Source: Umezawaea tangerina (GTDB lineage: Bacteria > Actinomycetota > Actinomycetes > Mycobacteriales > Pseudonocardiaceae). From it: a DNA stretch of 64,000 nucleotides. Of the stretch, positions 43,004 to 51,711 are shown piece after piece. The stretch lies in contig NZ_PVTF01000005.1 of NCBI RefSeq assembly GCF_003002815.1, positions 186,001 through 250,000 of the forward strand, written 5' to 3'. The stretch's first letter is position 1, and each line of letters opens with the position of its first letter. The position numbers were made by a program, and so were the translations under genes. The notes under the pieces are model-generated. The model saw nothing but the letters and a program-made list of their open reading frames with translations. It ran no database searches and was not told the origin of the DNA.

Positions 43004-43171
43004 TCAGCTCTGGAACGCGGCGGTCAGGACCGCCAACAACGCGCCGGGGCCAGCCAGGAAGACGAGGCCCAGGACACCGAGGAGCGGTTTGTCCTTGACG
43101 AGCATCGCCGCCAGGAGGCCGACGCCTGCCACGACAACGCCGATGAACAGCACGAGCACAACAGCGAACAT
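43004..43171 (-). CDS. 55-residue membrane protein of unknown function
   Basis: An ATG at 43171 opens a 55-codon frame ending in TGA beside the terminator. The product has two hydrophobic helices, residues 2-20 (FAVVLVLFIGVVVAGVGLL) and 29-50 (LGVLGLVFLAGPGALLAVL), joined by a basic MLVKDKP turn. This is a plausible hairpin membrane protein. AGGAA lies close to the start. The neighbouring terminator ends exactly at its stop, which supports a real transcript. The function is unknown. Confidence 0.6.
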   Translation of the reverse strand: MFAVVLVLFIGVVVAGVGLLAAMLVKDKPLLGVLGLVFLAGPGALLAVLTAAFQS

Positions 43172-43331
43172 GTTCCTGCCCTAGGGGGAGTTCCAGCGGT
43201 GCGGACGCACGCCGCCGACCGCGTTCACCCCACGCGGCCAGGACGGGACGGCACACGTGGGCACGCGGAAGCCGCCGACCCACGACCGCGGGAAGGCGAG
43301 CGCGATCGACGCGCGGCGGGAAGGATTCGGT

Positions 43332-43712
43332 TCAGGTGGTCGACAACGGGACCGGGGGTGCTCGCCCCGTCCGCGGTGTCGACATCGCGGACGCCGTCGC
43401 GGTGCGGTCGACGGCATCGGTGGGCGAAGGCCCGTTCCGAGCGGCCTCACCGATCCGCCGCGGGCACACGGCCCACCAGGTGTCCGGCAGCGACGTCGCC
43501 TGGACGGACCGGGCCACCGCGAACAGCCGGACGCGGTCCTGCATGCCGTCGTGCATCGTCGGGACGGACGACGCCGACCCGACGCCCGGCACCCGGTGGT
43601 CGGCCGCGTTCCCGCCGTCGACGAGCGGTGCCGAGGGTGCGCTCACTCCGAGCAGGGCCAGCAGCAGGGCGAGCAGGAGCCCGGATCGGCGCGCTCTCGC
43701 CACTGCCTGCAC
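43332..43712 (-). CDS. Small secreted protein in the copper operon, function unknown
   Basis: This 126-residue product has a signal-peptide-like N-terminus: basic VQAVARARRSG, a hydrophobic LLLALLLALLGVS core, and a cleavage site near SAPSAP. The mature part is low in motifs, with one Cys, two adjacent Trp and an MHDGM that might bind metal. GGGGAGGGAG lies 8 bases before GTG 43712. A longer GTG start at 43760 is possible. It lies 81 bases after the CopA stop on the same strand. A periplasmic-type copper protein is conceivable but not shown. Confidence 0.5.
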   Translation of the reverse strand: MQAVARARRSGLLLALLLALLGVSAPSAPLVDGGNAADHRVPGVGSASSVPTMHDGMQDRVRLFAVARSVQATSLPDTWWAVCPRRIGEAARNGPSPTDAVDRTATASAMSTPRTGRAPPVPLSTT

Positions 43713-43793
43713 CCGCTCGGCTCCCTCCCCGCGCTGCGGACTCAGTCGAGGTAGCCACACCCTACTTGCCGTCCGGCGGTGCCGGATCCGCCG

Positions 43794-46016
43794 TCAGCCG
43801 CCGGGCGTGAACCCCCTCAGCCTGAGGCTGTTGGTCACCACCAGCACCGACGACAGCGACATGGCCGCTCCCGCGATGAGCGGGTTGAGCAGTCCGAAGG
43901 CGGCCAGCGGGATCGCGGCGACGTTGTAGCCGAACGCCCACACGAGGTTGCCCCGGATCACGCCGAGGGTGCGGTTGGCCAGCACGATGGCGTCCGGCAC
44001 GGCGGTGAGGTCGTCGCGCACGACCACGACGTCGGCGGCCTGGACGGCGATGTCGCTGCCCCGCGCCATCGCCATGCCCAGGTCCGCGCAGGCGAGCGCG
44101 GGCCCGTCGTTGACGCCGTCGCCCACCACGGCGACCCGGTGCCCCTTCTCGCGCAGCACCTCCACCGCCGCGGCCTTCTCGGCGGGGCGGACGTCGGCCA
44201 TCACCTCGGTGATGCCGATCTCGTCGGCGACCGCGCGGGCGACCACCGCGTTGTCGCCGGTGAGCAGCACGGTGCGCAGGCCGAGGCGGTGCAGGCGGGC
44301 CACGGCGGCGGCCGCACCGGGTTTCACGGTGTCGCGCAACGCGATCCCGCCGACCACCTCGCCGTCGCGCGCCACGAGCACGCGGGTGGAGGCCATCTCG
44401 GCCAGGAGCCACCGGTGCACCGACGCGGAGGCGGTGACACCTTCGACGGCCATCGACGCGAGGCTGCCGACCACCACCGGGTGCCCGTCGACGTCACCCC
44501 GCGCTCCCGCGCCGACGAGCGCCCGGAACGCGGTGACCGCGGGCAGGTCCGCTCCGGCCGCCCGGACCACGGCCTCGGCGATCGGGTGCTCCGAGGCCGC
44601 CTCGACCGCGCCCGCCCACCGCAGGACGTCCACTGCGGACACACCGGTGAACGGGGTGGTGTCCACGACGGACATCCGGCCGGTGGTCACGGTGCCGGTC
44701 TTGTCCAGCACCACGGTGTCCACCGCGCGGGTGGCCTCCAGCGCGTCCGGCCCCTTGATCAGGACGCCGAACTGCGCGGCGCGGGCCACACCGACCACCA
44801 GCGCGGTCGGCGTGGCCAGGCCCAGCGCGCACGGGCAGGCGATGATCAGCACCGACACGGCCGCGGTGAAGGCCTCGCGCACGCCGTACCCGGCTGCCAG
44901 CCACCCTCCCAGTGCCACCAGCGCCACCGCGAGGACCGCGGGCACGAACACCGCGCACACCCGGTCCACCAGGTGCTGCACGGACGACTTGCGCTGGGTG
45001 GCCTCCTCCACGAGCACGCTCATCTGCGCGAGCTGCGTGTTGGCGCCCACCCCGGTGGCGCGCACGACCAGTCGCCCGGCCTGGTTGACCGTGCCGCCGA
45101 CGACCCGCGAGCCCGGTTCCACCTCGACGGGAACCGACTCGCCGGTCACCGCCGAGACGTCCACGGCCGAGTCCCCTTCGACGACCTGGCCGTCGGCGGC
45201 CAGCGCCTCACCGGGCCGGACGACGAAGAGCTCCCCGACGCGCAGCTCGGCGACGGGGACGACGCGTTCGACACCGTCGCGCAGGACCCGGACGTCCTTG
45301 GCCGCCAACCCGGCGAGCGCGGCCAGCAGGTCGACCGCGCTGCGCCGGGAACGGCTCTCGAAGTACCTGCCCGCCAACAGGAACGTGGTCACGCCCGCCG
45401 CGACGTCGAGGTAGACGGCGTCCGCGCCGGAGGTCGTGGTGCCGAACCCGAGCCAGTAGCCGGGCCGGTCGGCGCCGAAGAGCACCGACCACACCGTCCA
45501 GCCGAACGAGGCCAGCACCCCCAGCGACACCAGGGTGTCCATGCTGGACGACCCGTGGCGCAGGGTGCGCACCGCCGCCCGGTGGAACGGCCACGCCGAG
45601 TAGCCGACCACCGGCAGCGCCAGCAGCACGCACAGCGCCTCCCAGCCGGGGAACCGGAGGGCGGGCACCAGGGCGAGGGTGATGGACAGGTTGCCCAGCG
45701 GGATCGCCAGCACCGCCGCGACCACGAGCCGCCTGCGCAGGTCGTCCACCTTGGCGGTGTGCGCGGCGCGGCTGTCGTCGTCGCGCAGGCGGACGCGCGC
45801 GTCGTACCCCGCGCGGCGCACCGCCTCGACCGCGTCCTCGGCGGCGAGCCCCGGTGGGAGGTGCACGACCGCCCGTTCGGTGGCGTAGTTGACCGAGGCG
45901 TGCACCCCGTCGAGCTTGTTCAGCTTGCGCTCGACGCGGGCGGCGCAGGCCGCGCAGGTCATGCCGGACACGGCCAGTTCGACCGACGCGGGCGCGCCGG
46001 TCAGCAGTGCGGTCAT
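43794..46016 (-). CDS. copA: Copper-translocating P1B-type ATPase
   Basis: This 740-residue P-type ATPase has an N-terminal heavy-metal-associated domain with GMTCAAC (Cys21, Cys24). Its membrane segments include the CPC metal-transport motif in IACPCALG, which is diagnostic of Cu(I) or Ag(I) pumps. An actuator TGES follows, then the phosphorylation loop DKTGT, the HP motif in SEHPIAE and GDGVNDGPAL. These occur in normal order at full length. It exports Cu(I), and possibly silver, at ATP cost. GGAG precedes ATG 46016. It starts 26 bases after the CopD-CtaG stop, so the two form an operon. Confidence 0.92.
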   Translation of the reverse strand: MTALLTGAPASVELAVSGMTCAACAARVERKLNKLDGVHASVNYATERAVVHLPPGLAAEDAVEAVRRAGYDARVRLRDDDSRAAHTAKVDDLRRRLVVAAVLAIPLGNLSITLALVPALRFPGWEALCVLLALPVVGYSAWPFHRAAVRTLRHGSSSMDTLVSLGVLASFGWTVWSVLFGADRPGYWLGFGTTTSGADAVYLDVAAGVTTFLLAGRYFESRSRRSAVDLLAALAGLAAKDVRVLRDGVERVVPVAELRVGELFVVRPGEALAADGQVVEGDSAVDVSAVTGESVPVEVEPGSRVVGGTVNQAGRLVVRATGVGANTQLAQMSVLVEEATQRKSSVQHLVDRVCAVFVPAVLAVALVALGGWLAAGYGVREAFTAAVSVLIIACPCALGLATPTALVVGVARAAQFGVLIKGPDALEATRAVDTVVLDKTGTVTTGRMSVVDTTPFTGVSAVDVLRWAGAVEAASEHPIAEAVVRAAGADLPAVTAFRALVGAGARGDVDGHPVVVGSLASMAVEGVTASASVHRWLLAEMASTRVLVARDGEVVGGIALRDTVKPGAAAAVARLHRLGLRTVLLTGDNAVVARAVADEIGITEVMADVRPAEKAAAVEVLREKGHRVAVVGDGVNDGPALACADLGMAMARGSDIAVQAADVVVVRDDLTAVPDAIVLANRTLGVIRGNLVWAFGYNVAAIPLAAFGLLNPLIAGAAMSLSSVLVVTNSLRLRGFTPGG

Positions 46017-46042
46017 CGCTGTCACTCCGGTGGTGGGTGGTT

Positions 46043-47950
46043 CTAGTGCCCGCGCTCGACGAGGTCGGCGAGCATGGCGTTGTAGGCGTCGAGCCGGTCG
46101 TCCTCGCCGCTGTCGAGGCGCCGGTCGGTCCGGGTGGCTTCGCGCCGGTCGGCCGCCGCCCACTGCCGCAGCAGGGCGACGACGACCACGAGCATCGGGA
46201 GCTCCCCGGTGGCCCAGGCGATCCCGCCGCCCAGGCGCTGGTCGGTGAGCAGGTCCGGCACCCAGGACAGGTCCAGGTACCGGTAGTAGGTCTCGGCGAC
46301 CACGGTCCGCGTGCTCATCAGGATCACGCCGAAGAACGCGTGGAACGGCATGACCGCGAACAGCAGCCCCAGGCGGGCCAGGTGCGGCAGGGGGTGCGGT
46401 GGCCGGTCGACGCCGATCACCAGCCAGTAGAAGGCGTAGCCCGACAGCAGGAAGTGCAGGTTCATCAGCTGGTGCGCCCAGTGGTAGGGCATCGCCGCGC
46501 CGAACAGGCCGGAGAAGTAGAGCAGGTAGAACGAGGCTACGAACACGATCGCGGCGACGGCCGGATGCCCGACCAGCCGAGCGGCTCTGGAGCGGGTCAG
46601 GGCGAGCAGCCACGCACGGGGACCCGGCGGGAGGGTCCGCAGCGCCAGCGTGACGGGCCCGCCGAGGACCAGCAGCACCGGGGCGAGCATCGTCAGCGAC
46701 ATGTGGGCGACCATGTGCAGGCTGAAGGTGCCGGGCGAGTAGCGGCCCAGGCCGGAGGAGGTGGTCGCCAGCACCACCAGGCAGCCCGACAGCCACGCCA
46801 CCGTGCGCCCGACCCGCCAGGCGTCACCGCGGCGGCGCAGCGCCCGCACACCGATGGCGTAGGCCACGGCCAGCAGGACCGCGCCCAGCCCGAGCAGCAG
46901 GTCGGGGCGCCAGTCCAGCAGCACCGCACCGATCGTCGGTGGCGCGGGGAGGTCGTAGCCCAGCAACGTCTCCTGGACCGTGGGCCGGTCGGCGAGGTAG
47001 GACGGCGGCACCAGGTGGGTCAGCCCGACCGACGCCGCCATGGCGAGTCCGAGCACGACCAGTTCGACCGCGAACGGCCACCGCGCGCCCCACCAGCGGC
47101 GCAGCACGAGCAAGGCGCCGCAGACGGCCACCTTCACGGCGAGCAGCACCGCGTAGCCGTCGACCGCTCCGCGCGCCAGCACCAGACCGGTCACGGTGCC
47201 GCTGAGCACCAGCACACCCAGGCACACCAGGGTGAGCCCGCGGTAGCGGCGCAGCACCAGCTCGCGGTCGCGCGACCCCGGTCGGCGCAGGAACGCGCGC
47301 AGTGCGACCAGCGCGCCCACCCACACCCCGGCTGCCGGGACGTGCCACACCATCGCGTTGGTCGCCACGTCGTGCCACGCGCCGACGGACACGTGACCGG
47401 CGATGACCGGTGGCAGCAGACCGACGGTGGCGATCACCAGCCACAGGGCGGCCGTGGCCCAGGTCAGCGTCACCCTCGCGCCCACGGCGACGACCAGCGC
47501 GGCACCGACCACGAGCAGCCACGCCTTGGGCTCCTCCGTGGCGTCGACCAGCGCGGCCAGGTTGTCCCACACCACGGCCGGGGGCAGTCCGGACGCGTCG
47601 CCCGCGGACAACGGCACCGCCGCGAGGGCGGCGGCCGCCCACACCGCCGCGGCCGTGGACGCGGTGCGCACCGCGGCGAACGCGTCCGCGGACAACCCCT
47701 CCCCCCGCCCCGCGGGCACTACGAACACCGCGAACGCCAAGGCGCCCACGGCGACCACTCCCGCGGCGTCGGCCGTGGACCTGACCAGTCCGAACAGGAG
47801 CGAGGCGAGCCTGCCGGGGTCGCTGTCCCCCAGCACCGCGTGCACGTCGCCCGCCCACAGGACGACCACCACGACACCGAGCGCCCCTGCGCCGCAGCCG
47901 ATCAGCGCGGCTCGATCCACCTTCACGTGAGTGCTTGTCGCATCCCCCAT
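46043..47950 (-). CDS. CopD-CtaG fusion membrane protein (copper handling)
   Basis: This 635-residue protein has about 14 to 16 hydrophobic segments. The N-terminal half resembles CopD (copper resistance/uptake) with an HVPAAGVWVGAL motif near residue 210. The C-terminal half, about 360-600, matches caa3-type cytochrome oxidase assembly factor CtaG, with HMVAHMSLTMLAPVLL and HFLLSGYAFYWLVIGVD carrying the conserved His residues. Such fusions are common in actinobacteria and supply or move copper across the membrane. ATG 47950 lies within a G-tract dyad; GTG 47926 is an alternative. Confidence 0.88.
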   Translation of the reverse strand: MGDATSTHVKVDRAALIGCGAGALGVVVVVLWAGDVHAVLGDSDPGRLASLLFGLVRSTADAAGVVAVGALAFAVFVVPAGRGEGLSADAFAAVRTASTAAAVWAAAALAAVPLSAGDASGLPPAVVWDNLAALVDATEEPKAWLLVVGAALVVAVGARVTLTWATAALWLVIATVGLLPPVIAGHVSVGAWHDVATNAMVWHVPAAGVWVGALVALRAFLRRPGSRDRELVLRRYRGLTLVCLGVLVLSGTVTGLVLARGAVDGYAVLLAVKVAVCGALLVLRRWWGARWPFAVELVVLGLAMAASVGLTHLVPPSYLADRPTVQETLLGYDLPAPPTIGAVLLDWRPDLLLGLGAVLLAVAYAIGVRALRRRGDAWRVGRTVAWLSGCLVVLATTSSGLGRYSPGTFSLHMVAHMSLTMLAPVLLVLGGPVTLALRTLPPGPRAWLLALTRSRAARLVGHPAVAAIVFVASFYLLYFSGLFGAAMPYHWAHQLMNLHFLLSGYAFYWLVIGVDRPPHPLPHLARLGLLFAVMPFHAFFGVILMSTRTVVAETYYRYLDLSWVPDLLTDQRLGGGIAWATGELPMLVVVVALLRQWAAADRREATRTDRRLDSGEDDRLDAYNAMLADLVERGH

Positions 47951-47955
47951 CGGGG
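47945..47955. promoter_or_regulatory. G-tract dyad at the copper operon start (CsoR-like site candidate)
   Basis: CCCC-ATC-GGGG with flanking TAG/ATC gives a TACCCC...GGGG arrangement, loosely like CsoR copper-repressor operators. It overlaps the ATG at 47950, which is unusual for an operator and might mean that translation starts at GTG 47926 instead. This is a weak call. Confidence 0.28.
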
Positions 47956-48247
47956 TAGTTCCCGGAACCGTCCCGGGTGTAATCCGACCCACACGTCGAC
48001 CAGTCGCGGTCCTATTCCACCTGGGTCACCGCGAATACCCGATTCATGCAGGTTCGGCGGCCCGGATCAAGGACGAATCCGTCACAGGAAACCCCGCACT
48101 GTGAAAAGCGCAAACGGGTAATGCGTGAGCGGTGGTCGACGGAGGAATACCCATCGGCAAGTAGCCTTGGCAAGTCACCCGTCCTCGTTCCGAGGGGTTT
48201 TCACGGGCGGACTCCGGCATCTCAGGATTCACGACGGGTGGGCCGCG

Positions 48248-49471
48248 ATGACCATTCCCCCGGACGGCCGCACACGCGTGCTCGTCACCGTCAACCCGTT
48301 CGAATCGCACGTCCGCGGACTGGTCACGCTCGTCACCACGTTGAGCGGGCTCGGCCACGACGTGCGGATCGCGGTTCCCGACGGCTGGTCCGGACGGCTG
48401 CGCGACTACGGGGTGACGACTGTCGAGATCGCGCCGATGTGGCTCGACCCCAAGTTCGCCACCGTGGTCTTCGGTGCCCTGCTCGACGGGGGCGCGGCGG
48501 GCTTCGACCGGACCCTGATCACGGAGTTCACCTCCCCCCGCTTCGTCACTCCCGTCGTCGACGGAGTGCTCGCCTTGTCCGAGCACTGGCGACCGCACGT
48601 GATCGTGCACGAATGCACCGAATTCGGCGGATATCTGGCCGCCGAAGTGCTCGGGATACCGCACGTCGTCGTGGACATCGGCTCGTTGGAGGCGATTGCG
48701 CTGGGCCTGCACGACGAGGTCGTCCAACCTGCGCTGACCGGCCTGCGCTCACGGCTCGGACTCGCGCCGGAGCCCTCGACACCGGGAATCCTGCGCCACC
48801 TCACGGTCTCGGTGACGCCGGAGCAGTTCAACCACGCGGACTTCGGGCCGCCACTCGCCCGTTATCGGCACGAGCTTCCCGTGCGGCACGACGAGCGGTT
48901 GCCGGGCGTGTTCGCCCGACTGCCCGACGACAGACCGGTCGTCTACCTCTCGATGGGGTCGATCGGTCCCCTCTCCTCGCGTTTCACGCAGCGGTCGACC
49001 GAGATCTACGACGAGCTCTTCACCGCGCTGGCCGCGCTCGAGTGCTCCGTCATCGCCGCCCTGCCGTCGCGGTACGAGCCGCTGTTCCCGTCACTGCCGC
49101 CCCACGTCCACACCATGCCGTGGGTTCCCCAGTCGCTCGTGCTGGAGCACGTGGACCTGTTCATCACCCACGGCGGCCTGAACTCGATCCGCGACACGAT
49201 CACCTGCGGGGTGCCGCAGGTCCTGATGCCCTTCTTCGCCGACCACCCCGGCAACGCGCGGCGCTGCGAGCGGCTCGGGACCGGCGTCCGGGTCGACCCG
49301 ACCACGGTCACCGCGGCGGAGGTGCGCTCCGCCTGCGAGCGCGTGCTGGCGGACCCCTCCTACCGGCGCAGGACGGAAGATCTCCGACGGCACATGCGGG
49401 CGCTACCCCCGCAGACCGCGTTCGCCGGGGACCTGGACCTCCTCGTCCAGCAGTGCTCGGGCGTCCTGTGA
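48248..49471 (+). CDS. GT1-family glycosyltransferase (MGT-like)
   Basis: This 407-residue GT-B glycosyltransferase has an N-terminal acceptor domain (RVLVTVNPFESHVRGLV near residues 9-26). The donor-binding domain has VYLSMGSIGPLSS near 230, then HTMPWVPQSLVLEHVDLFITHGGLNSIRDT near 300-330, including the HGG and N-S residues that bind the NDP-sugar. This is the pattern of macrolide/UDP-glucuronosyl-type transferases. The start is ATG 48248. Its stop overlaps the next gene's GTG (GTGA). With the two following genes it forms a compact sugar-making and attaching unit; the acceptor is unknown. Confidence 0.86.
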   Translation: MTIPPDGRTRVLVTVNPFESHVRGLVTLVTTLSGLGHDVRIAVPDGWSGRLRDYGVTTVEIAPMWLDPKFATVVFGALLDGGAAGFDRTLITEFTSPRFVTPVVDGVLALSEHWRPHVIVHECTEFGGYLAAEVLGIPHVVVDIGSLEAIALGLHDEVVQPALTGLRSRLGLAPEPSTPGILRHLTVSVTPEQFNHADFGPPLARYRHELPVRHDERLPGVFARLPDDRPVVYLSMGSIGPLSSRFTQRSTEIYDELFTALAALECSVIAALPSRYEPLFPSLPPHVHTMPWVPQSLVLEHVDLFITHGGLNSIRDTITCGVPQVLMPFFADHPGNARRCERLGTGVRVDPTTVTAAEVRSACERVLADPSYRRRTEDLRRHMRALPPQTAFAGDLDLLVQQCSGVL

Positions 49472-50775
49472 TCAAGAGGGAGGATCTGCTCCAGGCGATC
49501 CGGGAGTACCACGAGCAGCAGGCGGATCGGCCTTTCGTGCCCGGCACCACCGAGATCCCGGTGTCCGGCGCCTGCCTCGACGCCGACGACAAGACCGCGC
49601 TGGCCGCGGCCGCGGTGGACCTGCGCATCGCGGCAGGAGCCCTGGCGCACAGCTTCGAGACGTCGTTCGCCCGCAAGATCGGCACGCGCAAGGCGCGGCT
49701 GACGAACTCCGGCTCGTCGGCCAACCTGCTGGCCATGACCGCGTTGACGGCACCGGAACTGGGCGACGCCCGACTGCGTCCGGGCGACGAGGTCGTCTCC
49801 GCCGCGGCGGCGTTCCCGACCACGGTCAACCCGATCCTGCAGAACGGTCTGACTCCGGTGTTCGTGGACGTCGACGAGCACACCTACAACCCCACACCGG
49901 AGTCGGTGGAGGCGGCCATCGGACCGCGGACCCGCGCCGTGGTGCTGGCCCACACGCTCGGCAACCCGTTCCCCGCCGCGGAGGTCGCCGAGCTGTGCCG
50001 CGACCGCGGGCTGTTCCTGGTCGAGGACAACTGCGACGCGGTCGGGTCGCGGTACGGGTCGCGGCTCACCGGGACGTTCGGCGACCTGTCGACCGTCAGC
50101 TTCTACCCGGCCCACCACCTGACCACGGGCGAGGGCGGCTGCGTGCTCACCGACAACCTGGTCCTGGCCAGGGTGGTGAAGTCCTTGCGCGACTGGGGAC
50201 GCGACTGCTGGTGCGCGCCGGGCGAGAGCGACAAGTGCGGGAGGCGGTTCGACTTCGCGTTGGGCGACCTGCCCCGCGGGTACGACCACAAGTACACCTA
50301 CTCGCACATCGGCTACAACCTGAAGGCGACCGACCTGCAGGCCGCCCTCGGCCTGTCCCAGCTGGCGAAGCTCGACGCCTTCTGCGCGACCAGGCGGCAC
50401 AACTGGTCCAGGCTCCGCGAAGGGCTCGACGGCGTCGACCACCTGCGCCTCCCCGAACCGACGCCCGGTAGCGACCCGAGCTGGTTCGGTTTCGCGATGA
50501 CCGTCACGCCGGACGCCCCGTTCAGCCGGGTCGCCATCGTCGCCTTCCTCGAAAGCCGCCGGATCTCCACCCGCGTCCTGTTCGCCGGCAACGTCCTGCG
50601 CCACCCCGCGTACTCGGGAGTCCCCTGCCGGGTTCCCGGAAGCCTCGCGGTCAGCGACCACGTCGCCGACAACACCTTCTGGGTCGGCGTGTACCCCGGC
50701 ATCACCGACGAGATGACCGACTACCTCGTCGCCTCGGTCCGCGAGTTCGTCGCGGGCCACGGGCGTCCCTCGTGA
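49468..50775 (+). CDS. NDP-4-keto-6-deoxyhexose 3-dehydrase (PLP, iron-sulfur type)
   Basis: This 435-residue protein of the DegT/DnrJ/EryC1/StrS fold is in the RfbH/E1/SpnQ subgroup. The usual PLP lysine is replaced in SFYPAHHLTTGEGG (His216-His217), the mark of the C-3 dehydrases. A Cys cluster in RDCWCAPGESDKC (Cys247, Cys249, Cys257) matches the 2Fe-2S site of E1-type enzymes. It removes the 3-hydroxyl of an NDP-4-keto-6-deoxyhexose using PMP and reductase electrons. It is coupled by four-base overlaps to the transferase before and the reductase after. It implies that a 3,6-dideoxy or 2,3,6-trideoxy sugar is made. Confidence 0.9.
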   Translation: MIKREDLLQAIREYHEQQADRPFVPGTTEIPVSGACLDADDKTALAAAAVDLRIAAGALAHSFETSFARKIGTRKARLTNSGSSANLLAMTALTAPELGDARLRPGDEVVSAAAAFPTTVNPILQNGLTPVFVDVDEHTYNPTPESVEAAIGPRTRAVVLAHTLGNPFPAAEVAELCRDRGLFLVEDNCDAVGSRYGSRLTGTFGDLSTVSFYPAHHLTTGEGGCVLTDNLVLARVVKSLRDWGRDCWCAPGESDKCGRRFDFALGDLPRGYDHKYTYSHIGYNLKATDLQAALGLSQLAKLDAFCATRRHNWSRLREGLDGVDHLRLPEPTPGSDPSWFGFAMTVTPDAPFSRVAIVAFLESRRISTRVLFAGNVLRHPAYSGVPCRVPGSLAVSDHVADNTFWVGVYPGITDEMTDYLVASVREFVAGHGRPS

Positions 50776-51626
50776 GCAGGGTCCTCGTCACCGGCGCGGG
50801 CGGCCTGCTCGGCACCCGGCTGACGGGTCCCACGAGTCCTTTCCGCGACGGCGTCCGGACCGTCGTGGGGTTCGGGTCGGGCGAGCTCGACATCACCGAC
50901 GCCGCGGCGTTGGACGACGCCGTCGACCGGCACGACGTGGTGATCAACTGTGCGGCCTACACCGCGGTCGACGACGCCGAGACCCACGGCGACCGGGCCT
51001 TCGCGGTCAACGCGCTCGGCGCCGGGCTGCTGGCCAGGACCTGCGCAGGCAAACGAGCGCGCCTGGTGCACCTCTCCACCGGCTACGTCTTCGACGGCAC
51101 CGCCCCCGACCCGTACGAGACCACCTCGCCGACCGCGCCGGTCAACGTGTACGGCAGGTCCAAACTGGCGGGCGAGCAGGCCGTGCGGGACGAGCTCCCC
51201 GGCGCCCTCGTCGTCCGCACCATGTGGCTGCACGCGGGTCCGACGGCCGGCTTCCCCGCCGTCCTCCTGCGCGAGTGCCGTCAGGGCAACACCGTCGCGG
51301 TCGTCGCCGACCAGATCGCCTCCCCCACCTCCGTCGGCGACCTCGTGTCCGCGTTGGCCGATCTCGTCGCGCACCCCGATCCCCCGGTCCTGACCCACGC
51401 GACCTCGACGGGCGCGGTCTCCAAGTACGAGTTCGCCCGCGCCGTCGCCGCGACCGCGGGTCTCGACGCCGACCTGGTGCGCCCCTGCCGGACAGCCGAC
51501 GCGCGGACCGGAGCGGACCGGCCCCTGAACGCCGTGCTGTCGGACTCCTCGTGGACGGCCTGCGGGTTGACACCGCTGCCGCACTGGCGTGACGGGTTGC
51601 GCCGCGCCGGCGCGGCGGAGGCGTGA
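50772..51626 (+). CDS. RmlD-like NDP-4-keto-sugar 4-reductase
   Basis: This 284-residue extended SDR has a Rossmann motif VTGAGGLLGTRL at residues 6-17, LSTGYVFDG near 105 (usual form STDYVFDG, here Gly for Asp), and the catalytic YGRSK pair near 132-136. It is the dTDP-4-dehydrorhamnose-reductase type and would reduce the 4-keto group of the 3-deoxy sugar formed by the preceding enzyme. GTG 50772 overlaps the dehydrase stop. NDP-hexose synthase and 4,6-dehydratase genes are absent from the window and must lie elsewhere. Confidence 0.87.
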   Translation: MSRVLVTGAGGLLGTRLTGPTSPFRDGVRTVVGFGSGELDITDAAALDDAVDRHDVVINCAAYTAVDDAETHGDRAFAVNALGAGLLARTCAGKRARLVHLSTGYVFDGTAPDPYETTSPTAPVNVYGRSKLAGEQAVRDELPGALVVRTMWLHAGPTAGFPAVLLRECRQGNTVAVVADQIASPTSVGDLVSALADLVAHPDPPVLTHATSTGAVSKYEFARAVAATAGLDADLVRPCRTADARTGADRPLNAVLSDSSWTACGLTPLPHWRDGLRRAGAAEA

Positions 51627-51687
51627 CGGCGAGGCCGTCCACCGAAGGTGGGGCCGAGTCCGGTCCGATCGTCGACGACCCGGTCTT

Positions 51688-51711
51688 GGCGGTGGCGGTG
51701 GCGGTGGCGGT
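51688..51711. repeat. Four tandem GGCGGT hexamers
   Basis: Four perfect copies of GGCGGT lie between the convergent RmlD-like and GPP34 genes, touching the last base of the GPP34 stop. It is probably slippage-prone filler, with no visible function. Confidence 0.8.

Noticed and set aside
43336-43929. Plus-strand 197-codon frame overlapping the copper operon end
   Set aside because: It runs antisense into copA, has no motif or ribosome site, and conflicts with a minus-strand frame that has a signal peptide and a good ribosome site.
51688-51711. Tandem GGCGGT as CRISPR or functional repeat
   Set aside because: A pure hexamer run without spacers; most likely slippage sequence.
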